DNA of 64,000 nucleotides from Ralstonia sp. SET104 (GTDB lineage: Bacteria; Pseudomonadota; Gammaproteobacteria; Burkholderiales; Burkholderiaceae): positions 1 through 64,000 of the forward strand of contig NZ_BHVX01000015.1 in assembly GCF_003851545.1 (NCBI RefSeq), in the 5' to 3' direction. The notes under the pieces are model-generated. The model was not told the origin of the DNA, searched no databases, and worked only from the letters and a program-made list of their open reading frames with translations. The position numbers were made by a program, and so were the translations under genes. This document shows, piece after piece, positions 19,495-28,249 of this stretch. Every line of letters starts with the position of its first letter. Position 1 is the stretch's first letter.

Positions 19495-21396
19495 TTACTC
19501 CCCGCGCAACGCCGCCCGCACCTGCGCCAGCGCGGTGGGATCTTCAATGGTCGTCAGGTCACCCGGATCGCGCCCCTCCGCCACCGCCTGCATCGCGCGG
19601 CGCAGCAGCTTGCCGGAACGCGTCTTGGGCAACGCCGCGACAAAAAACACGCGTGAAGGCCGCGCCACCGCGCCCAACTGCGCCTCGACCGTGCGCATCA
19701 GTTCGCCCTCCAGCGCCAAGCGGTCTTCCGGATTGGCAACGCGCGACGCATCACGCACGATGGCAAACCCCATTGCCACCTGCCCTTTGAGTTGATCGGC
19801 CACGCCCACCACCGCCACCTCGGCGACAGCGGGATGCGACGACAGGCTCTCTTCGATCTCACGCGTACCCAGGCGGTGGCCCGCTACGTTGATCACATCA
19901 TCGGTGCGACCGAGAATGGTGACGTAACCCTCTGCGTCGCGCACCCCCCAGTCAAAACTCGAATAGATGTGCCGGCCGGGGAACGCAGACCAGTATGTGT
20001 TCAGGAAGCGCGCGTCGTCTCCCCAGACGGTGGTCATGCAACCTGGCGGCAGCGGCGCGGCGACGGCCACCAAGCCTTTCTCGCCGGGGGTACAGGGCTC
20101 ACCGGTCGCCTCATCCAGGATGTCGAGCTTGTAGCCGTAGACCGGAAAACCGGGCGAACCGATCTTCTGCGTCGATGGCTCCACGCCCTGAGGGATGGCA
20201 AGCATCGGCCAGCCAGTTTCGGTCTGCCAATAGTTATCGACGATGGGCTTGTGCAGGGCTTCGCCGATCCAGTGTGCGGTCGGCTCATCCAGCGGCTCAC
20301 CGGCCAGGAACAGGCGTCGCAGGCTCGACAGATCATGCCGCTGCAGCAGCGCCGGGTCCTGCTTCTTGAGCACGCGAATAGCCGTCGGCGCGGTGAACAT
20401 CACATTCACGCGGTACTGCTCGACGATGCGCCACCAGATCGCGCCGTCAGGGCGAATCGGCGTGCCTTCGTACATAACCGTCGTCAGGCCTGCAAGCAAC
20501 GGCGCATAGACGATGTAGCTGTGCCCCACCACCCAGCCAACATCCGACGCCGTAAACATCGTGTCGCCGGCCTGTGCGCCGAAGATGAGCGGCACGGACG
20601 CGGCCAACGCCACCGCATAGCCGCCGGTGTCGCGCTGCACGCCTTTCGGTTTGCCGGTCGTGCCCGAGGTGTAGAGGATGTACGAAGGCTCGCTCGCTTC
20701 CATCCATTCGCACGGCACATCGGCATCAGCGTGCTGCGCGGCGAGCGTTGCGTAATCGGCATCACGCGCGGCGTGCTGCACTGGCGCGAGATTGCGATTC
20801 ACCATCAGCACGCGCTCGGGCTTGTGCGCCGCTAAATCGATGGCCGCGTCGAGCAGCGGCTTGTACGCCACCACCTTGCCAGCGCGCGAGCCCGCGTCCG
20901 CGCTGATGATGACGCGTGGCGTCGCGTCGTCGATGCGCGTGGCGAGGCTGTTGGACGCGAAGCCCCCGAACACCACCGAATGAATCGCCCCAATACGTGC
21001 ACAGGCCAGCATGGCGAATGCGGCCTCGGGAATCATCGGCAGATAGATCAGCACGCGATCACCGCGCTTGACGCCCAGCGCCTGAAGGCTGGCGGCCATG
21101 CGGTTCACCTCGCGATAAAGCTGGCGATACGTGAACGAGGTCTCGACCCCTGTTTCGGTGGAGACATACACAAGCGCCACCTGCTCGCCGCGCGTGGCGA
21201 GATGCCGGTCGACGGCGTTATGGCACAGGTTGATACGCCCGCCCACAAACCACCGCGCAAACGGAAGGCGCGAATCATCAAGGACAGCGGAATACGGCGT
21301 TTGCCACTCGACGCGCCGGGCCTGCTCACCCCAAAAGCCAGCGGGATCGTCAATGGAACGCTGATACAGCGCGCGGTATGCGGCGGACATGGGCAT
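19495..21396 (-). CDS. prpE: Propionate/acetate-CoA ligase, PrpE type
   Basis: AMP-forming acyl-CoA synthetase that activates propionate (or acetate) through an acyl-adenylate. The 633-aa protein has an N-terminal ACS domain (YRALYQRSIDDPAGFWGEQA), the P-loop YTSGTTGKPKG, WQTETGWP, and the C-terminal Lys of TRSGKLLRR that is a target of acetylation in this family. I use the ATG at 21396, which has AGGAG upstream. No prp catabolic genes are nearby, so PrpE versus Acs is decided on overall resemblance only. Confidence 0.88.
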   Translation of the reverse strand: MPMSAAYRALYQRSIDDPAGFWGEQARRVEWQTPYSAVLDDSRLPFARWFVGGRINLCHNAVDRHLATRGEQVALVYVSTETGVETSFTYRQLYREVNRMAASLQALGVKRGDRVLIYLPMIPEAAFAMLACARIGAIHSVVFGGFASNSLATRIDDATPRVIISADAGSRAGKVVAYKPLLDAAIDLAAHKPERVLMVNRNLAPVQHAARDADYATLAAQHADADVPCEWMEASEPSYILYTSGTTGKPKGVQRDTGGYAVALAASVPLIFGAQAGDTMFTASDVGWVVGHSYIVYAPLLAGLTTVMYEGTPIRPDGAIWWRIVEQYRVNVMFTAPTAIRVLKKQDPALLQRHDLSSLRRLFLAGEPLDEPTAHWIGEALHKPIVDNYWQTETGWPMLAIPQGVEPSTQKIGSPGFPVYGYKLDILDEATGEPCTPGEKGLVAVAAPLPPGCMTTVWGDDARFLNTYWSAFPGRHIYSSFDWGVRDAEGYVTILGRTDDVINVAGHRLGTREIEESLSSHPAVAEVAVVGVADQLKGQVAMGFAIVRDASRVANPEDRLALEGELMRTVEAQLGAVARPSRVFFVAALPKTRSGKLLRRAMQAVAEGRDPGDLTTIEDPTALAQVRAALRGE

Positions 21397-21502
21397 GACG
21401 TTGTCTCCTGGCCATCGTGTGCGACGGCTCAATCTTGGGTGTGCTCGATGCGACTACTTTGCGATCGTCAACTTACGCAGGTCTTACCGCCGCCCCAAAA
21501 CA

Positions 21503-21528
21503 AAACGGCGCCCCGCAGGACGCCGTTT
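21503..21528 (-). terminator. Intrinsic terminator after mltD
   Basis: AAACGGCG (21503-21510) and CGCCGTTT (21521-21528) form an 8-bp stem with a 10-nt loop. On the minus strand it is followed by TGTTTTG. The mltD stop is 12 nt before it. Confidence 0.75.
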
Positions 21529-21540
21529 CTCATGCCAGCC

Positions 21541-23091
21541 TTAGCGCTTCTTGCGCTTGACCGAGGTCGATGAGGCTGCCACCGGTTTAGCTTTGACCAC
21601 GGGTTTGCCGGCCACCTTCGCGGTCGGCACGCGTGTGGTTGCCGCGGTGGCACGCGACGTTGTGGCTGACACGCGCATCACGCGCACACGTCCGCCGCGA
21701 CCGCCACCGCTCGCTTGCGGCAGCATCAGCACGACGCTGCGGCCCTTGGGAATGGCGTCGCCGGGCAACTGATTCCAGGCCCGGATCTGTGCGACCGACA
21801 CGCCGTAGCGCCGCGACAGGCCGGCAACCGTGTCGCGCTTGCCCGCGCGCACCACCACCTTTCTCAGGTCCGGCATGTCGGGCTCGACCGCCATGGTGGC
21901 GTTCTCAGCCAGCTCGGGGCTGATGTCGGGCGCGTTTTCCTGGGCGCCGTCGGCACGGGGCACCACCACGGTGGACCCGGCCTTCAGACGCATGCCCTTC
22001 GGGATGCGATTGATCTCGCGAATGGTGTCGGGGTCGACCTTCAGGCGTGCCGCCAACGCTTCCACACGTTCGCGATTGCCAACCGTCACGGCCGTCCAGC
22101 TGGACAGACCTCCACGATAGGTATTCAGGTTGTATTGGAACGTTTCCGCGTTGTCGTACGGCAGCAGGATCTGCGGGTTCGACGCCCCCAGGATGACCGG
22201 CCGGTTGAACGACGGATTCAACGCCTTGAATTCGTCCATCGGCAGGTTGGCCAGTTTGGCCGCCAGCGTCACATCAATGTCACGCGAAGTGGTGACGGTG
22301 ACAAAGTATGGATGGTTCGGGATCTCCGGCAACGTGACGCCGTAACGCTCCGGGTTGGCAATGATGTTTTTCACTGCTTGGAGCTTGGGCACATACATGC
22401 GCGTCTCGGCGGGCATATTCAGGTTGACGTAATCCGTCGCCAGGCCCGCGGCCTGGTTGCGCGCAATCGCCCGCGCGACCGCGCCCTCGCCCCAGTTGTA
22501 GGCGGCCAGGGCAAGTTGCCAGTCGCCAAACTGGTCGTGCAACTTGGAAAGATAGTCAAGCGCAGCGTCGGTCGAGGCCAGCACATCGCGGCGTTCGTCC
22601 TGGAATACGTTCTGCTTGAGGTTATAGGTTTTGCCTGTGCTCGGGATGAACTGCCACATCCCGGCGGCCTTGGCGCTCGACACAGCCTGCGGGTTGAACG
22701 CGCTTTCCACGAACGGCAGTAGCGCCAGCTCGGTGGGCATATTGCGCCGCTCCAGCTCTTCGACGATGTGATACAGGTAGCGATTGGAGCGATCCACCAT
22801 GCGGCGGAAGGCGTCCGGGCGCTGCGCATACCAGTCGGTACGATCGTCCACGGCCGAGCTTTGCAGATCGGGCATGGAGAAACCCTGGCGAATGCGCGCC
22901 CAAAGATCCTTGGCTGGCCCTTTCAGGGAAGCCACGGCCTGCTGATCGACATTGACGACCGGCGCAGAAGCCTGGCCGGCGAAAGTGGAGGCGCCAGTGC
23001 TGGCTGTGTCGGCATTCGGCCCGGGGGCCGTAGCACAGGCCGCGAGGAGCAGACTGAGCACAGTTGCCGCAAGAAGTCGCACGGATCGCAT
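21541..23091 (-). CDS. mltD: Membrane-bound lytic murein transglycosylase D
   Basis: Lipoprotein that cleaves peptidoglycan glycan strands with 1,6-anhydro ring formation. The 516-aa protein has a signal peptide and lipobox LLAAC (Cys19), a GH23/SLT domain with catalytic Glu129 in VESAFNPQ and AAGMWQFIPSTGK, then two LysM-type peptidoglycan-binding repeats (about 325-385 and 410-460) and a basic Thr/Val/Lys-rich tail. The ATG at 23091 is chosen over an adjacent TTG. Its place next to gloB, the methyltransferase and rnhA matches an arrangement shared with E. coli. Confidence 0.95.
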   Translation of the reverse strand: MRSVRLLAATVLSLLLAACATAPGPNADTASTGASTFAGQASAPVVNVDQQAVASLKGPAKDLWARIRQGFSMPDLQSSAVDDRTDWYAQRPDAFRRMVDRSNRYLYHIVEELERRNMPTELALLPFVESAFNPQAVSSAKAAGMWQFIPSTGKTYNLKQNVFQDERRDVLASTDAALDYLSKLHDQFGDWQLALAAYNWGEGAVARAIARNQAAGLATDYVNLNMPAETRMYVPKLQAVKNIIANPERYGVTLPEIPNHPYFVTVTTSRDIDVTLAAKLANLPMDEFKALNPSFNRPVILGASNPQILLPYDNAETFQYNLNTYRGGLSSWTAVTVGNRERVEALAARLKVDPDTIREINRIPKGMRLKAGSTVVVPRADGAQENAPDISPELAENATMAVEPDMPDLRKVVVRAGKRDTVAGLSRRYGVSVAQIRAWNQLPGDAIPKGRSVVLMLPQASGGGRGGRVRVMRVSATTSRATAATTRVPTAKVAGKPVVKAKPVAASSTSVKRKKR

Positions 23092-23230
23092 CAAGTTCTG
23101 AGGGGTTAGGGCTAAAAATTGCCCCAGATAGTAAGAAACGCATCCAACCGCGTCAACCCACGTTCACCCGGCGTTGCACCTGCCGAATGCGTCACATCGG
23201 GCTTCGTCATCGCCCACGCGCCGAGCATTC

Positions 23231-24070
23231 TCAACGGAAATCGTTCTTCCACTGGCGCAACGCGGCGAATACCGTAACCGGATCCGCGTCATCAATACCG
23301 GCATGGCGCGCCACGGCCTGCGTCACATTGGCGTCATCCGATCGCATGAAGGGGTTGGTCGCAAGCTCGTGGCCAATGGTGGTGGGCACAGTCGAGCGGC
23401 CCTCGGCCCGCAACGCCGTTACCTCATCCTCCCAGGCCGCCAGATCGGCGTTGCCAGGTTCGACTGCACGCGCAAAGCGCACATTCGATGCAGTGTATTC
23501 ATGCGCGCAATAGACACGCGTATCGGGCGCCAGCGCCGCCAGCTTGGCCAGCGACGCCCGCATCTGCGCAGGCGACCCTTCAAAAAGCCGGCCGCAACCG
23601 GTGGCGAAGAGTGTATCGCCACAAAACAGGCTCGCCGATGCGGCTTTACCCTGAAGGTGCCCCACATAAGCGACGTGTCCGCTGGTATGACCGGGCACAT
23701 CGATCACCCTGAACACGGCGGCTGGCTGCATGAGCGTAACGACGTCGCCTTCGCGCACGGCGTGCGTGCGGCATGGAATCGATTCACCCGCCGGGCCGAT
23801 CACCTGCAGCGGCGCACCCTCGGGATTCTCCGGATACGCCGCAAGCAGTTCGCGCACCCCGCCGACGTGATCGCCGTGATGATGTGTGATTACAATGGCA
23901 CCGAGCGCGAGCCCGCGTTCCTTCAGGAAGCGCAGCACCGCTTGCGCGTCGCCTGGATCGACGACCGCAGCCACACGGCCATCGTGTAGTGCCCAAATAT
24001 AATTGTCGGCAAACGCAGCGATCGCCTCGACCTCAAGCGCCCCACTACGCGGCACACCGCCCTGGACCAT
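23231..24070 (-). CDS. gloB: Hydroxyacylglutathione hydrolase (glyoxalase II)
   Basis: Hydrolyses S-D-lactoylglutathione to lactate and glutathione, the second step of methylglyoxal detoxification. The 279-aa protein is a metallo-beta-lactamase fold with the two-metal motif [10 protein letters not shown] (His63 to His68) and later [10 protein letters not shown] and [15 protein letters not shown]. The frame is open upstream, but the ATG at 24070 has AGGAG 7 nt before it and fits the family start. This ATG overlaps the divergent methyltransferase ATG by two bases. Confidence 0.94.
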   Translation of the reverse strand: MVQGGVPRSGALEVEAIAAFADNYIWALHDGRVAAVVDPGDAQAVLRFLKERGLALGAIVITHHHGDHVGGVRELLAAYPENPEGAPLQVIGPAGESIPCRTHAVREGDVVTLMQPAAVFRVIDVPGHTSGHVAYVGHLQGKAASASLFCGDTLFATGCGRLFEGSPAQMRASLAKLAALAPDTRVYCAHEYTASNVRFARAVEPGNADLAAWEDEVTALRAEGRSTVPTTIGHELATNPFMRSDDANVTQAVARHAGIDDADPVTVFAALRQWKNDFR

Positions 24071-24974
24071 GTCCGACTCCTCTAACGATCGTCGCATTAT
24101 AGATTGGCACCACTGGCTGGCTTCGCCCCCCGGGCAATACGTCCTGCGCTGGGAGCAGGCCCAGTTCGATCGCACGGTGGCTGACATGTTCGGCTTTCAC
24201 GCATTGCAGCTTGGCCACCCTGGTTTTGGCGCGTTACGTGAGAACCGCATCCCGCTGATCGCCCGCGTGGTGGACGACATCGACCCCACTGCCCCGACCG
24301 AAACACTCGACCCGATGGATGGCGATCCGGCTGAACCCGCCGATACGGGCGACGGCCAATCCGACGCCAATACGCCGCAGCGCCAAGCCACGCCGCGCGT
24401 GATTTGCCGCTACGACGAGTTGCCCTTCGCCTCGCAAAGCATCGACCTCGTCGCCCTGCCCCACGTGCTTGAATTTACTGACGACCCGCACGAAGTGCTG
24501 CGCGAAGTGGCGCGCGTGCTGATGCCCGAGGGGCGGCTGATCATCACGGGCTTCAATCCGTTGAGCCTGTGGGGCATGCGCCAGGGCATGCGACGCCTGG
24601 GCACGGAATCGTTCCTGCCCGCGCAGAGCCAGATGATTGCGTTCACGCGCCTGAAAGACTGGCTCAAGCTGCTCGGATTTGATATCGTGCGCGGCCGTTT
24701 CGGCTGCTACTGCCCGCCCAATCGCTCGGACAAATGGCTGCAGCGCACTGCCTTCATGGAGAAGGCCGGCGACCGCTGGTGGCCGATCTTCGGTGCGGTC
24801 TACATGCTGCAGGCTGTCAAGCGCGTGCGCACCATGCGCCTGGTGGGCCCGGCGTGGAAGACGCGCAAGTCGCCGGGGCTGGTACCGGCCGGCACTCCGG
24901 TCGCAACGCCTTCGGGCTCGCACTCCACCAAGGCGCCATCGGCCACGGCGCGCGACGGCAAATCGGGCGCCTGA
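24069..24974 (+). CDS. SAM-dependent methyltransferase (YafS-like)
   Basis: Class I methyltransferase of 301 aa whose substrate is unknown. After an N-terminal [18 protein letters not shown] segment it shows [22 protein letters not shown] (motif II to III region), [25 protein letters not shown] and a C-terminal basic tail. The usual glycine-rich SAM loop is not obvious. There is an acidic insert (about residues 80-110) rich in Asp and Pro. The chosen ATG at 24069 overlaps the gloB ATG on the other strand. No ribosome site is visible. A GTG/ATG further upstream would run through gloB. Confidence 0.85.
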   Translation: MSDSSNDRRIIDWHHWLASPPGQYVLRWEQAQFDRTVADMFGFHALQLGHPGFGALRENRIPLIARVVDDIDPTAPTETLDPMDGDPAEPADTGDGQSDANTPQRQATPRVICRYDELPFASQSIDLVALPHVLEFTDDPHEVLREVARVLMPEGRLIITGFNPLSLWGMRQGMRRLGTESFLPAQSQMIAFTRLKDWLKLLGFDIVRGRFGCYCPPNRSDKWLQRTAFMEKAGDRWWPIFGAVYMLQAVKRVRTMRLVGPAWKTRKSPGLVPAGTPVATPSGSHSTKAPSATARDGKSGA

Positions 24975-25013
24975 GCGCGGCCGCTTCACTCACTGATCAC
25001 CCATCGTTTCTTA

Positions 25014-25460
25014 ATGCAGGAAGTCACCGTTTATTCCGATGGCGCATGCAAGGGCAACCCCGGCCTTGGCGGCTGGGGCACCGTGCTCGTCTCGGGCAGC
25101 CACGAAAAAGAGCTCTTCGGCGGCGAAGCGCTTACCACTAACAACCGCATGGAGTTGATGGCGGTAATCGAGGCCTTCCGCGCGCTCAAGCGTCCGTGCC
25201 GGGTGCAGGTGTACACAGATTCGCAGTACGTGCAGAAAGGCATCAGCGAATGGCTGGCCGGCTGGAAGGCGCGCGGTTGGAAGACCGCAGACAAGAAGCC
25301 GGTCAAGAACGACGACCTCTGGCGCACGCTCGACGAACTTGTTATTGGGCATGACGTGAGCTGGCACTGGGTCAAGGGCCATGCCGGCCACCCCGGCAAC
25401 GAGCGCGCGGATGCGCTGGCCAACAAGGGCGTCGAAATGGCGCGCCAGGCAGGCGCCTGA
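25014..25460 (+). CDS. rnhA: Ribonuclease HI
   Basis: Cleaves the RNA strand of RNA-DNA hybrids in replication and R-loop removal. The 148-aa protein has the complete active site: Asp9 in [11 protein letters not shown], Glu47 in NRMELMAV, Asp69 in YTDSQYV, His123 in [11 protein letters not shown] and Asp133 in ERADALA. The ATG at 25014 begins [10 protein letters not shown]. It follows the methyltransferase by 39 nt. dnaQ, which usually lies next to it, is about 9.7 kb away on the other strand. Confidence 0.97.
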   Translation: MQEVTVYSDGACKGNPGLGGWGTVLVSGSHEKELFGGEALTTNNRMELMAVIEAFRALKRPCRVQVYTDSQYVQKGISEWLAGWKARGWKTADKKPVKNDDLWRTLDELVIGHDVSWHWVKGHAGHPGNERADALANKGVEMARQAGA

Positions 25461-25477
25461 CGCGGCCAGGGTCACGC

Positions 25478-25987
25478 TCACTTGCCCGCGCAGCGCTGCG
25501 TCTGGATCTGCGGCGCATTGGCGGCGGTGGTGGTGACGTACTGCGGCTTGCCGTCCTGCGCATAGATCAGCCGCAGCGGGCCGCGCTTCGAAAGGCCATC
25601 GTCAATATCCGCCTGCAGCAGCCCAGCCTGTGCCCATGAATCGCCACCGATGCTGCGCTTCTGCATCATGGCGGGGCGGTTAGTGCCCGGTTCCCAGTTG
25701 GCCTGGCGCTCCGGTACGTACCGGTTGGGCAGCGTGCCGTATGCGTAGAGCTGATTCAACGTATCAGCCAGATACCGCGCGGCTTGATCGTTGAAAGTCG
25801 GCAGCTCCTGGTTTCCGAGTTCGGTGCGGACGCGCTGAGCCTCTGCTGCGCAACTGGGTGCGGCATTGTCGGCTGCGCGGGCGTAAGACATGCCAATCGC
25901 AATGGCTGCGGCGGCAAGCCATGTCAGTGCGCGATACAGGCGGCGCGGGCGGGTGGTGGGAATCACAGACATCGGTTCGGTATGCAT
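25478..25987 (-). CDS. Secreted protein of unknown function in the DUF2589/lysozyme cassette
   Basis: I do not recognise this 169-aa protein. Residues 17-39 form a signal peptide (LTWLAAAAIAIGMSYARA), with mature start near ADNAAPSCAAEA. Two cysteines remain after cleavage, one near the new N-terminus and one four residues from the end (QRCAGK), suggesting a disulfide that closes the fold in the periplasm. The ATG at 25987 has GGAG upstream; MSVIP five codons later is an alternative. It is last in a four-gene minus-strand run behind a cytoplasmic-looking lysozyme, 34 nt away, so an inhibitor or partner role is possible but only inferred. Confidence 0.7.
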   Translation of the reverse strand: MHTEPMSVIPTTRPRRLYRALTWLAAAAIAIGMSYARAADNAAPSCAAEAQRVRTELGNQELPTFNDQAARYLADTLNQLYAYGTLPNRYVPERQANWEPGTNRPAMMQKRSIGGDSWAQAGLLQADIDDGLSKRGPLRLIYAQDGKPQYVTTTAANAPQIQTQRCAGK

Positions 25988-26021
25988 GCGAGCTTCTCCG
26001 TTGAAGTAACGTGCTTGTGAA

Positions 26022-26474
26022 TCAGGACAGGAACAACTTGCGCTCGGCCTGCCGACGTTTCGTCAGCCCCTTGAGCGGCTTGCCGCCAGCCTTGTCCCAC
26101 AGCAGGAATTGGTTGGCCGCGCCGGCGTAGTCGCCCGCGTTGAGCTTGCGCAGCAGCGTCGACGAACGCAGCCGCCCCGCCCCCAGGTTGAAGACGAACG
26201 ACGCCAGCGCGTCAAACTGCCCCTGCGTTATCGACACGCGCACGGCTTTGGCGATGCCCTGCTCGGTGTCAGCCAAGTCCTTGCGCAGTAGCGCTTCCGC
26301 CTGCTGCTGCGAGATGGGCCCCTTGAAGGTTTCGCCAGGGCGGATCAGGTGGCCGTAGCCGATGGTCGGCTTGCCCACGGCATCCAGATACGTCGACAGT
26401 CGCAGCCCTTCCGATTCCTTGATTAAGGCGAGGCCTTGCTCGCCGGTGGTGCGCGGGTTGTGCTCAGTGCTCAT
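26022..26474 (-). CDS. T4-type lysozyme (GH24 endolysin-like)
   Basis: Muramidase of 150 aa. It shows the exact T4 lysozyme spacing Glu22-x8-Asp31-x5-Thr37 within IKESEGLRLSTYLDAVGKPT, followed by IGYGHL and the C-terminal RRQAERKLF. No signal peptide or SAR helix precedes the domain, so it needs a holin, another exporter or cell lysis to reach the wall. The ATG at 26474 has AGGAG upstream and overlaps the end of the DUF2589 gene by 11 nt, which implies coupling. No phage structural genes are near, so it looks like a domesticated lysozyme. Confidence 0.9.
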   Translation of the reverse strand: MSTEHNPRTTGEQGLALIKESEGLRLSTYLDAVGKPTIGYGHLIRPGETFKGPISQQQAEALLRKDLADTEQGIAKAVRVSITQGQFDALASFVFNLGAGRLRSSTLLRKLNAGDYAGAANQFLLWDKAGGKPLKGLTKRRQAERKLFLS

Positions 26475-27222
26475 CGCGCTTCTCCTGGGGTGTGCCGGTT
26501 GCATCGGAGCCGGCGGCATGCGGCTGCACAGGCCTTGGCACCAGCCGATTCGTGTATTCGTCAATCAGCCGCATCACCGCCTCGGGCGGCGGCAGCGCGG
26601 TGAACTTCATCTCGATGTCGATGTGCTCGCTGTCGCGGCCGGTGTCACGCTTGGAATGCGGTGCAAGCGAGACGTAGAATCGGCCAACGCCGCCAGTGCC
26701 CTCGCCGTGCGCGGGCAGCGTCTCGGCGATGTCGCTGCGCACGGTCATGTTCACCGTCATTTCCTCCAGCGCCAGGCCACGCGGCATTGCCAGCGACACC
26801 AGCGGCAGCGCCAGCCGGTGTTGGCTGTCGAGCGCAAGCTCCACTTCGCGGGCGACCAGCGTGCCGCTGTCATCCGCGTCGAAGAACTGATCGAGCAGCG
26901 CGGTGTACTGCTGCGCAAGCATCTGGTTGGCAGAAGCGGCGGCGTGCTGCATGCCGCGCGTGATGTCGTCGAGCGTCAAGCCATTCAAGCCCGGATGATC
27001 GTGGCTGTGATTGCCGCCGCCCGCGCCGCTTCCAGGCGGTGATGCATTGGGCGGCGACGGCGGAGACGCATCGGGTGCGGCCTCAGGAAACGGCGCTGTT
27101 GCGGAAGGCGCTGCGGGCTGCGCTGATGCAGGCGGCACCCTCACGGCGGGCGCCGATGGTGGGGCAGGCGTTGACGACGCTCGGTCGTCATCACGCCGGC
27201 GGCGGCTGAAGAGTTTGAACAT
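26464..27222 (-). CDS. DUF2589-family protein with a proline-rich N-terminus
   Basis: The 252-aa protein starts with a basic stretch (MFKLFSRRRRDDDR), then about 55 residues rich in Pro, Ala and Ser and a GGGNHSHDH segment. From about residue 78 (NGLTLDDITRGM) it resembles DUF2589: AASANQMLAQQYTALLDQFF, then ALPLVSLAMPRGLALEEMTVNMTV and an HIDIEMKFTALPPPEAVMRLID strand. It is a paralogue of the next gene upstream; the shared elements are the Gln-Ala rich helix and the Pro-x-Glu-Ala-x-Met-Arg motif. Function unknown. It is 110 nt after its paralogue and overlaps the lysozyme gene. Confidence 0.8.
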   Translation of the reverse strand: MFKLFSRRRRDDDRASSTPAPPSAPAVRVPPASAQPAAPSATAPFPEAAPDASPPSPPNASPPGSGAGGGNHSHDHPGLNGLTLDDITRGMQHAAASANQMLAQQYTALLDQFFDADDSGTLVAREVELALDSQHRLALPLVSLAMPRGLALEEMTVNMTVRSDIAETLPAHGEGTGGVGRFYVSLAPHSKRDTGRDSEHIDIEMKFTALPPPEAVMRLIDEYTNRLVPRPVQPHAAGSDATGTPQEKRDEH

Positions 27223-27332
27223 GGTGTCGGGTCGGTCGGGTCGATCAGATCAACAGGCGGCGCGCGGCAAGGCGCGCACCGATCAGGACACCGGCCGTGG
27301 GGAGCCCGGCCGGCGTTCATTGCCTTGGCTGC

Positions 27333-28001
27333 TTAGGGGTTGGCAGGGGCCGGGGCTGGTGCGTTACCACCCGACGGCACCTTCTCGCCGACCATCGTGC
27401 CGTCGGTCGGCGTGGCGGGCAGCGGCTTGACGTCCTTCTCCTTGCCCTTGACGACCACCGGTTTGGTTGCCGCGTCAGTCAAGAACTCCATCACGCGCAT
27501 CAGTGCTTCCGGCGGGTTCTGGCGCTTGACCTGGGTATGGAACGAGTACTTGGCACGCGTATCGGTGCTGCGCGTCTGTTCAGACTTGTGCGAGGCTCGG
27601 CCCGACACAGACACGCTGAACGGCCCCCAGCCGAGCTTGGCCTGGAACGACCCTTCCGCCTCGGTGCTGGACGACGATTTCTCCGACTGCGAAATCTCCA
27701 GCTCGAAGTCGATCGTACCTTCTTCGATGGCGATTACCGGATGCACAACCGCGCACAGCAGCGGAATACGCATGGTCTTCTGAATCGTGCCCTGCGACAC
27801 ACCCTGCTCATCGACCAGGGTTTCGTCGTAATCAAACTGCACGGCAACCGCCTTGCCGTTCTGAATACACACCTGCAGCAGAAAATCTGCATAGGATTTT
27901 GCCGCTGACGTTTGCGCCGCGATCATGGCTTGCAGCGGCGCGGAGATCATCTTGTCGATCGGCAGCGCATTGATAACCGATCCGATAAATCCGGTGTCCA
28001 T
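27333..28001 (-). CDS. DUF2589-family protein
   Basis: The 222-aa protein resembles the DUF2589 family. An N-terminal helical part (LPIDKMISAPLQAMIAAQTSAAKSYADFLLQVCI) is followed by a beta-rich domain: IPLLCAVVHPVIAIEEGTIDFELEIS, a Ser-rich loop (EKSSSSTEAE), GWGPFSVSVSGRASHKSEQTR, and NPPEALMRVMEFLTDA, then a Pro/Ala tail. No signal peptide is present. The ATG at 28001 follows GAGGAG. It is first in the minus-strand run leading to the lysozyme and is divergent from the LuxR-type gene. Function is not established for the family. Confidence 0.82.
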   Translation of the reverse strand: MDTGFIGSVINALPIDKMISAPLQAMIAAQTSAAKSYADFLLQVCIQNGKAVAVQFDYDETLVDEQGVSQGTIQKTMRIPLLCAVVHPVIAIEEGTIDFELEISQSEKSSSSTEAEGSFQAKLGWGPFSVSVSGRASHKSEQTRSTDTRAKYSFHTQVKRQNPPEALMRVMEFLTDAATKPVVVKGKEKDVKPLPATPTDGTMVGEKVPSGGNAPAPAPANP

Positions 28002-28030
28002 TTAAAACTCCTCACATTGAATTATTTGGA

Positions 28031-28046
28031 CGCACAGGCCTGTGCG
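28031..28046. promoter_or_regulatory. 16-bp perfect palindrome upstream of the DUF2589 operon
   Basis: CGCACAGGCCTGTGCG is fully palindromic and lies 30-45 bp before the first DUF2589 start codon. TTTGGA (28025-28030) and TCCAAA (28053-28058) extend the pairing with a 6-nt bulge. A second hairpin, GGCCAC/GTGGCC, is at 28106-28123. Either could be an operator or a leader structure. Confidence 0.5.
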
Positions 28047-28141
28047 CCGGAATCCAAAGTAAGCGCTTTTTCTACGCGGTTCGATGCCTCAAAAGTCCCA
28101 GCCAAGGCCACGGAGCAGTGGCCCAGAACGTATCAATAGGC

Positions 28142-28159
28142 TGCCCGTGACTTTCGGCA
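28142..28159 (+). repeat. 18-bp motif, copy 1 (upstream of the LuxR-type gene)
   Basis: TGCCCGTGACTTTCGGCA matches the copy at 28926-28943 at 17 of 18 positions. It lies in the divergent region between the DUF2589 operon and the regulator, 91 bp before the regulator start, a position suited to an operator. Confidence 0.6.
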
Positions 28160-28249
28160 CTGAACTTCGGTTTCAATGCATCCGGATCGATCCCGCCCTA
28201 CAAAACAATCAGTTTCACTGAAAATAATTAACTGAAGTACGAGGGGTCG

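Noticed and set aside
26022..26474. Prophage remnant around the lysozyme gene
   Set aside because: No integrase, holin, tail or capsid genes and no att-like repeats nearby; the gene is embedded in a DUF2589 operon.
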